Source of the DNA: Macrotrachela quadricornifera
Lineage: Eukaryota > Rotifera > Eurotatoria > Philodinida > Philodinidae
Length of the DNA: 64,000 bases
Assembly (NCBI GenBank): GCA_022393335.1
Contig: JAJEKB010019874.1
Coordinates: 62,001 to 126,000 of the forward strand
Direction: 5' to 3'
The first letter of the stretch is position 1. Every line of letters begins with the position of its first letter. Position numbers and translations under genes: made by a program. A model generated the notes under the pieces. The model saw only the letters and a list, made by a program, of their open reading frames with translations, was not told the origin of the DNA and ran no database searches. Below are positions 56,960 to 64,000 of this stretch, piece by piece.

Positions 56960-57960
56960 TTTCAGAAAAGGGTCAGCGAATCTGCAGGATGAGCGCTACT
57001 TGTTGATTTATATGGAAGAAAATTACAAGTAATAATTAAATTAGTAAATGCCCTATTAACATCAGATAATCCAACATATCCTGGTGCGATATGGCATGTT
57101 CAAAGAATGAAAAAATGAACATATTCTTTCTACAGAGATTTATTACTATTATAATTCTAACATTACTTAATTAGATTTACAATTATGAACTGTTGTTCAT
57201 GAAGTAGATTATAGATTTAATGAAAGTAATATTAACAATATGATATATGATGAGAGGGATTTAAATCTACCATATGCAACATTAGGTGAAGTCATAATTG
57301 AACAAAATCTTTGTATTATACAGTAAAACCTCTCATAATGAACACCCTTATTTTATGAAAAAACCTGTTATACTGAACACTTTCCGGACCGCCCGAGCGA
57401 TTTTTATTGGTTTTGATTCCCTCCTTAGTGAAATTCTCGCGATTCTGAATGTGAATGCTTTTTCTGGTTCCGAGTGTATGTTTTCTCTTTGTGATGTAAA
57501 CGTTATAGAGGGCACCGTTAAATTATTAAATATGGAAACTCGTAAAGAACATTATTTAAAACAAAAAAATAAACCTTATAGAAGAGAGAGAAAATGGACT
57601 TTCTTATCGATCATTAAATGAAAAAATTCATATTTCAGTTGGAGCTGTTTCGAATATTTTAAAAAGAAAATTTGAATACACAAATGAGTATGAATTAAAT
57701 TCTTTGTTTAATCTCTCTCCCACGTGATGATGCCATCAATCTGAACGATTTTGGCAAGTCCCATTGACGTTCACAATACAAGGGTTTTACTGTATATTCG
57801 AATACTTAACAATATTGTATTACATCATATCAATTAAAATATCCTACTCATTCAGGTGAAAGAAAAATAATTGCTATCTTATTTAATTATCTCATCAATT
57901 CGGATTCTATCAAAGAACATCACGAATAATTAATACATGAAAAAAAGAACTTTTATCTCA
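56960..57960 (+). pseudogene. DUF4246-family protein relic
   Basis: Pieces in order match the C-terminal half of this family (best known from fungi): GRKLQVIIKLVNALLTSDNP then TYPGAIWHVQ (the NPxYPGGxWHVEG motif), STEIYYYYNSNIT, LPYATLGEVIIEQNLCII, and beyond an inserted element YQLKYPTHSGERKIIAILF (the DPTKPGHRKIL motif). Stops and frame changes occur at about 57115, 57175 and 57930. A pogo-like element splits the region at 57321-57792. The N-terminal half is missing. DUF4246 proteins are predicted oxygenase-like; no role can be assigned to this dead copy. Confidence 0.75.
57321..57792. mobile_element. Pogo/Tigger-like non-autonomous element
   Basis: The left end is CAGTAAAACCTCTCATAATG. 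The right end is CAAGGGTTTTACTG, that is CAGTAAAACCCTTG in reverse complement. TA flanks both sides (57319-57320 and 57793-57794). CAGTAAAACC ends with a TA duplication are typical of pogo-type Tc1/mariner elements. The 472-bp interior has no full transposase. It interrupts the DUF4246 relic. Confidence 0.85.
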
Positions 57961-58229
57961 CTAAATAATCCATTATTATTTGATAAGTCATTTGCGTTTT
58001 ACAAATTGTATTTAATCATTTAAAACTATCAAAGTATTATTGATTCTTTTTTCTAGTGCTGCATTTTTTTCTCATGAAATTATTTTGATTTCGAGGTATG
58101 TATTGGTTTTCTTAGCATTTTATTATTCTCATATTTTATTTTTTTTTCTATTTGACCTTCGCTTATCTTTGATATATAAACCTAATAAACAACAGATGAA
58201 ATACGATAAAGAAAAAACTGAATTCAACT

Positions 58230-58506
58230 ATGAATGCAAAATTACTGGCTTACTTTGTGATTTTAATCGTTTTCATCGCTATAAATGGTATAGTCATGGC
58301 AAGACCAAAGTAGTTTTTTTTACAACAAATATTTGTTAAATGAACTTTTTTATTTCATTTTTTGAAGTGATTTTATTAATTCTTCCTCTAAAGATACATG
58401 TGACGGTTCATGTAGCGTTGGTCCAAGACCTCTTCCGTGCAAAGAAGGATGTCATTGTATGGTCCAATGGGCAGGACATGGAGCATGCACAGCATCATAT
58501 GCGTAA
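58230..58506 (+). CDS. Secreted six-cysteine peptide precursor
   Basis: Exon 1 (58230-58309) encodes a textbook signal peptide (MNAKLLAYFVILIVFIAIN, cleavage probably near MARP). A 58-nt phase-2 GT-AG intron leads to exon 2 (58368-58506), ending TAA. The 72-residue precursor yields a mature part with six cysteines in the pattern C-x3-C-x8-C-x3-C-x-C-x9-C (CDGSC, PCKEGCHC, then HGAC). It is Gly/Pro-rich with one Trp. The spacing suggests a small disulfide-knot fold such as defensin-like, protease-inhibitor-like or venom-type peptides. I do not recognise a specific family and do not assign an activity. The alternative acceptor at 58392 gives an early stop, which supports the chosen one. Confidence 0.7.
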
Positions 58507-59044
58507 TGTCTTCTTTTTCTACAATGATCATTCTATGACATTGAATAATAATAAAATCATTGACAGTCTTTCAAATACTTTTTTCTCTTATCTCTCAAAA
58601 AGTAAATTAAATATGAAAGTCTCTTTCTTAACTAAAATAGTTGCTAGATCGATTGCTTCTTTATTTTCATTCGTTATAAACAGAATTAACACAATACATA
58701 TTGAAAATATTGATTTTTGAATCTATTTTAATGTATTTAAATTTATCGATCACAGATCATTCTATTTTTCGATCAGTACTTTTTTCACCTCAAGACAAAA
58801 TATGTTTGACACAATTAAATTTGTACAACAACTGCTACATTATGAATTCTAACGGCAAATAAACATAAATTTCTAATAATATTTTCGACTTGCACTCGTT
58901 CGACTCTTTTCACATAATATTGCGATGTTTCCTGATATGAAAGGAAGACCGGTAAACATAGAATAAAACAAGGCATTGACAATCTATATATATAACATCT
59001 AGTGTCACGTCTGGCCCCTCTCCTATTGGCCAAGTTTTTCGACC
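58507..59044. other. No feature seen
   Basis: Downstream of the peptide gene. A long plus-strand frame that runs on to 58720 is out of frame with the peptide and has no features. Confidence 0.35.
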
Positions 59045-59620
59045 AATCAGATTTCAGCAAGCGTTTTTTCTGCTATTATTCAGATGAACCATAGATATAT
59101 TCGGGCCATTTAGGGTTTATCAAGAGATGTGTTTAATATGGCCCGAACAATCCTATGTTTCATATGGATGATAATCGAAGTTTAATATTGATCCATAGTA
59201 TGTACAAGATTCCAGCTAATCAAATTTCAGTAAGAATCTCTCTGCTACTATCCGAATGAAACATAGGGTTGTTCGGGACATATTAAAGACACCCCTTGAT
59301 AAACCCTAAATGGCTTGCATATGTTCATACTTCATCCGAATAATAGCAGTGAAAACGCTTGCTGAAATCCTATGTATGATATGGGCGATAGTTGGTCTCC
59401 AATATTAGCCCATGGTATGTACAAGATTTCAGTAAGGAATCTTTGTGCTACTATTCGAATGAAACATCGATATATTCGGGCGACAATTCAATTCTACCTC
59501 CTCGTCCTACTTTCTGGGTAATTTTAGCGGGCTTCTGCATACTTATTTTGACTTACATAACATACGATAATCATACTTCACCTACAACCGAAAACCTGTA
59601 CAATTTGCATGGGATATAGC
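59045..59620. mobile_element. Foldback element with a partial direct repeat
   Basis: TTTCAGCAAGCGTTTT, CTGCTATTATTCAGATGAA, GCCATTTAGGGTTTATCAAG and CCGAACAATCCTATGTTTCA on the left are inverted in 59255-59370. A block with GGTATGTACAAGATTTCAG and GCTACTATTCGAATGAAACA (59410-59480) repeats the segment at 59195-59270 directly. It is a decayed composite of foldback copies with no coding. Confidence 0.7.
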
Positions 59621-59901
59621 TAGTGATGTTCATAAGTACCATCAAAATAAGTTGTCAACCTTTTGAAGATCTAGAATGGGATATACTAGTGATAGCAACT
59701 TCAGTGATAGAAGTATTAGAAGGACCTGCAATACGACGAACACTACTTCGAATATTTTTCAAAGATGATCAGTAATGTCAGTGCTCGTACTTCTTTCAGA
59801 GATGCATAGGAACTAATTAAAATAAGATAAACACCTTTTTAAAAATAGCAAAGAAAAATATTTGGATTGATTGATGTAACAGAAGCTAAAACTTATACTT
59901 A

Positions 59902-60616
59902 GGGTTGACCAAAAGTTCGTAGAACGGTTAAATGACTCTGTTGGATAAGGTAATCCATTCAGAAATAAAAATATTAAATATACCATGTTGTAGAACTTTT
60001 CGAGGCGTGTCCAGTGATATATAGTAAATGCTGGTTTCATAAGTTTTTGAATGAACTAGAGTTAAATTACTGATAGACGACTATACACCCATATTCACAC
60101 TCTTGGGCTTATTTCCCGAAAACAGAACATTTTTATTATGTTTTGAGAAATAATTCTCATAACAGAACAAAAGTGTTCTATTATGGAAATTGTTTTCCAA
60201 TAATGAACACTTGTATTGTGATGGGAATTAATTAAGAGAGAAGCGGCAGAATCTGTTATCTTGTGTGACTCCATGCGATTCTGCGTGATTCCGCGCGAGT
60301 CATTTGACTCCCAGTGACTCCACTTGACTCCAAGGGGCTGGAGTCTAATGTTTACCCCTTGTTATAATCTCATATACGCAATATCTTCGGTTACCTTGCC
60401 AGTGTGCGCATAAGTAGTTGTCGGTGTGGATGTCTCTTCGTTTATCAGGAAGTTAATTCTAGTTCGTACAAAGTCTTATAGAAACAGTATTTCTTATATA
60501 TCATCCAATGCGCCTCGAAAAGTTCTACAACATGGTATATTTAATATTTTTATTTCTGAATAGATTATTTTATCCGACAGGGTCATTTAACTGTTCTATG
60601 AACTTTTGGTCAACCC
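59902..60616. mobile_element. Mariner-like MITE with ~110-bp arms
   Basis: Left end GGGTTGACCAAAAGTTCGTA and right end (reverse complement) GGGTTGACCAAAAGTTCATA. The arms continue about 110 nt inward through AATGACTCTGTTGGATAA/TTATCC...AGGGTCATT and GTTGTAGAACTTTTCGAGGC. TA flanks both ends (59900-59901 and 60617-60618). The terminus resembles that of the 340-1414 mariner (GGTTGGTCAAAAAGTT), so a related transposase may mobilise it. The centre has a short tandem of TGACTCC units (about 60285-60345). Confidence 0.85.
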
Positions 60617-60618
60617 TA

Positions 60619-61140
60619 AGTATATGACTGTGAAATAATGACCAAAATAATGTTCCAACAATCATATATATATTAACTAATTGAAGGGTACTTCGCTGCT
60701 TTGTACGAATATTTCTTGAACTAACTAATATGTGATCAATGGAAGCTAGTATTAAAAATTATCCACTTAACATATTGTATACAATATTAACATAAAGATG
60801 TAGACGACAAATAATTAAATTGTATGTTATATCCTACAGATGTTAAAGATAATAATGAAGAAAAGACAAAGAAAAGATTAGCAATATTATATGCAATAAA
60901 GTACATTGAAGATGGACTTTTTCGTTGAGTAAATACGAGTAAATTTAAAATACAACTGGTATCATCAATCATTATCAACAGTGGACTATCGAATCAATAC
61001 AAATTTTTTGTATTGCATCCATGATAATGATGAGATCTGTTGATAAAGACATGGCTAATCTTAAGACCAAATAAATGAACTGTAAAATGAGTTTTGATAG
61101 CATTTGCACTGTGATTTTATATATTCTTTTCTCTGTAAAA
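60619..61140. other. Gene-poor stretch with a coding-like fragment
   Basis: About 60830-60925 on the plus strand reads DVKDNNEEKTKKRLAILYA then IKYIEDGLFR and a stop. It is too short to identify. Nothing else is seen. Confidence 0.3.
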
Positions 61141-61642
61141 AGTTGGTAAAGTTAGCGGCAGATTCGAGTTTTTCCAGTGAACATTCATATATTTAATCTG
61201 TATCAAAGCACCTCATTAGTGTCTTGTACAACTCAGCGAGCTCTATCTAATGGTATACTCAATTCTTCGATGACTCAAATTATTATTTTTGACAGATCGA
61301 TGGAGCTAGAAAAAATCTGAAAATCATAGTTTGAGCTATTGGAGATCTGAGTATTCCATTGGATAGAGCTTATCGAGTTGTACAAGACACAGGTATTTTC
61401 ATGATTGACAAAGTGGACGAAATGAATATAGATAGATTTTGCTCGAATATCTTGGCGCAGTTTCGTTGAAAGATCACTATATTTTAAGATTTTCTCCATC
61501 ATAGTTTTGGCTAAGAAAAATCTGATTGCATCATTGGATAACGCTCGTCGAGTTACACAAGACACACTGATGAGTTTCTTCGATACAGATTAATGTGTGA
61601 ATGTTCGCTGGAAAAACTCGAATCTACCTCTAACTTCATCTT
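61141..61642. mobile_element. Foldback element, ~110-bp arms
   Basis: GTTAGCGGCAGATTCGAGTT and CACCTCATTAGTGTCTTGTA on the left are inverted on the right (AACTCGAATCTACCTCTAAC, TACACAAGACACACTGATGA). A second inner inverted pair (CTCTATCTAATGG and CATTGGATAGAGCT/CATTGGATAACGCTC) is nested inside. The arm block CAGATTCGAG is shared with the tandem repeat at 19.1-19.5 kb. Confidence 0.75.
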
Positions 61643-61740
61643 AACATGTACTGGTTGTAAATCATGTGCAATTGATCGTTCCAGTGAATTATATCGTTGT
61701 TTAATGAAAAGATCTTTCAATAGACGTCGTTCATGGTAAC
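61643..61740 (+). pseudogene. Cys-rich C-terminal fragment next to foldback element
   Basis: Directly after the foldback element, a frame reads TCTGCKSCAIDRSSELYRC then a basic tail ending SFNRRRSW and TAA. C-x2-C-x2-C and a fourth Cys look like a real small domain. The upstream part would have been displaced by the element. The family is not recognised. Confidence 0.3.
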
Positions 61741-61841
61741 CTCCAACTAATATACACTGTTTTCTTTGCGAAAAATGAACTATTCATTTACGTATCCAAT
61801 TGATTAATAAAAAATAGATCATAACAAAGCATATTCGTATT

Positions 61842-62159
61842 GTGTTCGGTGCCATGGAGAGAATTTCACTGAAAGGCAGTAAGAAAAAAAAAGTATCCTT
61901 GAATCCAAATGAAATAATTGGTCTTCTTCTAATCTTTATATTAGTATTATTCATGCTTGAAGCTGCATATGATCACTCACAAAGTAAATATGAGACTATT
62001 TTGTTTTTTCTCTTTATTATATTCATGAGTTTAATATTTGAAAGTCGTCTCTTTCATAGAATAATCAATGAAAAAGATCAAGCCGAAAGCAACGGCATGG
62101 TAACAAAAAATAAAAATATGTGGAAAAACCTGAAAAAAACCAACATGACGAAGTATTGA
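61842..62159 (+). CDS. Small two-segment membrane protein
   Basis: A 105-residue frame with a better initiation context at the second Met (GGTGCCATGG, 61854). Basic N terminus (RISLKGSKKKKVSLN), hydrophobic segment 1 (IIGLLLIFILVLFMLEAA), a short polar loop, hydrophobic segment 2 (ILFFLFIIFMSLIF) and a basic tail. The charge pattern suits a small endomembrane protein. No family is recognised and no intron is seen. Confidence 0.4.
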   Translation: MFGAMERISLKGSKKKKVSLNPNEIIGLLLIFILVLFMLEAAYDHSQSKYETILFFLFIIFMSLIFESRLFHRIINEKDQAESNGMVTKNKNMWKNLKKTNMTKY

Positions 62160-62948
62160 CATATAATTAATGTTTCCTATCATTTGTCATTCAAAAGATG
62201 ATGCACTAGTGTGACGATAATTGTTAATATTCTAATGTGACATGAATATTTAATCGCTTAAAGTTTGTTAAACAGCAGTCCAATATTGTTCAGCAAAAGA
62301 TTTGACAAAAAAACTATCTATTGATCATGTGATCACTTCCTGATTATTGCAATGGTAGACGAGTTAAAGACAAGTATAGTTGACATTAGCTCGATAAGAC
62401 AGTATGATGTCATTTTGTTCATTGCAAAGTACTCTACCGAAATAGATCGAATTTAACATCTCTATTCACTTAATTCATTTCTTGTTTCCTTCATATCTTA
62501 ATAATCTCATAGTTTGAATACTCTTAGCATCAACAGTTGTTACATTATTGCCGCTAACGTTTTTCTTTCTTTCGCTTCCTTTGCATAGCCTATGTAAGGT
62601 TCGATGCATCCTCATATATACATATATATCCTTCTCTTATTTTCTCTCTTTGTCTCTTTCCATAGTTCAGCTATATAAACAGGCGTTTTCCCCAATTTTT
62701 TCTCAGTTGCTCGTTTTTGTTGTTGGAATTACCCATTTATCATCAATAAAGTTAATTTCATCTTTTGAAGTGATATTATCATTCTCTTTATATTTATCTA
62801 TAAGTTAAGGTAAGACTACTAGCATCACTAACAGAGCCAATACAGATCTCAGTTTTCTATTGATTCCTTCCTGTCTGTAAACACTTAACGGGTAGGAGAT
62901 TTGGATGAATGAGAAAGTTAACAAATACAAATTAGTAGATACACATGG
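62160..62948. other. No feature seen
   Basis: Pyrimidine-rich and AT-rich DNA, including CTCTCTTTGTCTC tracts around 62640. The open frame at 62548-62808 is low-complexity and not called. Confidence 0.35.
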
Positions 62949-63260
62949 GGTAATCCATGAGATCTCAACCACTTTATATACAACTATCTCTAAATCGAAT
63001 GAAACTTTCAGGATTTGTAGATCATATGAAGGTATTTAAATATTTAAAATTAGTTTTATAAATTTTACTAAGCGACCCATATAAAGCGATCACGATTTTT
63101 ATGCGTTTTTTTAGGTAATATACGAAAAATCTGGGTTTTATAAATTCTTCTTATTAGAAGATTTTTTCACCTATACTAATAAGGTATCAATCGTCATATA
63201 TATTTTGAAAGTACATCACTCAAACTATATTTTGACTATAATATATTGGTCTTTTGACCA
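62949..63260 (+). repeat. Dispersed repeat shared with 11.1-11.4 kb
   Basis: Begins GGGGTAATCCATGAGATCTC and aligns with the reverse complement of 11110-11425 over about 300 nt, including AGAAGATTTTTTCACCTATA and TAATAAGGTA(T/C)CAATC. The two copies are in opposite orientation, 52 kb apart. Confidence 0.75.
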
Positions 63261-63701
63261 TATTCTAGTTTCATCCATTAAGGTTATGTACGATATTTCA
63301 GTGTATGCTTTTATAATCAAAAAAGTTATACACAAATTTTATTGTCAGACAGAGCCATATATGGAATTTTGTAGAGAATTAATTGCTTTACAAGATGCGC
63401 TAGGCGCGAACTCTTACTTTTTTTGAATCGAAAAAAAAATTTAACAAACAATGATTTTTTTCCATTTGTGAGATGAGAGAGCATCCATTAGGAGTATCTT
63501 CTCAATTTAAAATAATTTGTTCAACAGTATTAATATTACACAGTTTGTAGAGCTTCTAATTCTGAACATTTTGACATAAAAATATTGCCAAATATCTTTT
63601 GTTTTGATAGAGATATGTTTAAAACACTTTTAGTGCTAGAAAAACAGTACTTTTTCTATACGATCTTTTTGTAAAGCTGCTTGAATAAATGATTTTTCCT
63701 T
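63261..63701. other. No feature seen
   Basis: AT-rich flank between two repeats; nothing recognised. Confidence 0.35.
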
Positions 63702-64000
63702 GTTTTCTTCGCTAAATCAAGGTCCAAACTACAATCGAAGACCATATGTAGATTACTCACAAAAAGGCGCACCGAACCACACTAAAATTACATTCTTTTT
63801 CCCGTAAAATTTATTGCTAATTGTATCGCTGGTAGTTTTTCGTCACGATCTCTAACGTATTGGTTTTCATAGTTCCTTATTACTCGCTTCCTTTTCAATA
63901 CAGAGTCAAACCAGGTCTGGTATGGTTTGATGTGCCTTTTCGTGAGTAATCTAAATATCGTCTTCGATTGTGATCTGGACTTTGATTTAGCGAAGAAAAC
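63702..64000. mobile_element. Foldback element reaching the window edge
   Basis: GTTTTCTTCGCTAAATCAAG at 63702 is mirrored by CTTTGATTTAGCGAAGAAAA at 63981-64000. AATCGAAGACCATATGTAGA, TTACTCACAAAAAGGC and GAACCACAC are likewise inverted in 63900-63970. Arms are about 85-100 nt and the spacer about 110 nt. The element ends at, or continues past, base 64000. Confidence 0.8.

Overview
The window looks like a piece of a small-genome invertebrate nuclear chromosome, most probably a bdelloid rotifer. The sequence is very AT-rich, has GT-AG introns mostly about 45-70 nt long, has no operon signals, rRNA or CRISPR, and is loaded with DNA transposons, foldback elements and dead genes. Gene types also fit: an armadillo-like/SAM-like protein, an OTU-carrying Helitron, F-box proteins, an envelope-like gene without gag-pol, and a DUF4246 relic. 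The species assignment is inference. Three runs of N (5420-5429, 16269-17255, 35255-35715) break the assembly, two of them inside or beside repeats.

Region by region. 0-6 kb: a dead mariner (340-1414) inserted into a tnp2-like transposase relic, a nested palindromic element (2663-3560) and a 1.1 kb minisatellite (4905-5990). 6.3-10.7 kb: a very AT-rich multi-exon armadillo-like gene with a detached SAM-like last exon. 11-27 kb: mostly gene-poor DNA with a 620-bp palindromic element, a secreted phospholipase-A2-like gene on the minus strand (13343-13820), a three-copy hairpin repeat, a few exon-like fragments and a perfect 68-bp-arm inverted repeat. 27-35 kb: a graveyard holding a Rep-helicase-like fragment, a nuclear-receptor fragment, a degraded soluble guanylate cyclase and an unrecognised relic, mixed with a family of exactly 42-nt hairpins whose loops occur in both orientations.

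36-54.5 kb is the most interesting part. Eight genes or well-supported coding regions lie close together on the plus strand: an unrecognised 169-aa protein, a 143-aa protein, an F-box plus nucleotidyltransferase-fold protein, a 112-aa protein, an F-box/LRR-like protein, a complete-looking Helitron protein (OTU protease, HUH Rep, PIF1-type helicase; exons join in frame to about 2,400 aa), an intact envelope-like membrane glycoprotein gene and a basic Cys/His-rich protein. A BRE/TATA-like promoter and a spliced leader precede the block. I propose that the block may be one large Helitron-driven element with viral-type cargo; its ends are not proven.

55-64 kb: another decayed region with a DUF4246 pseudogene split by a pogo-like element, an intact small gene for a six-cysteine secreted peptide (58230-58506), and several foldback or mariner-like non-autonomous elements, the last of which reaches the window edge.
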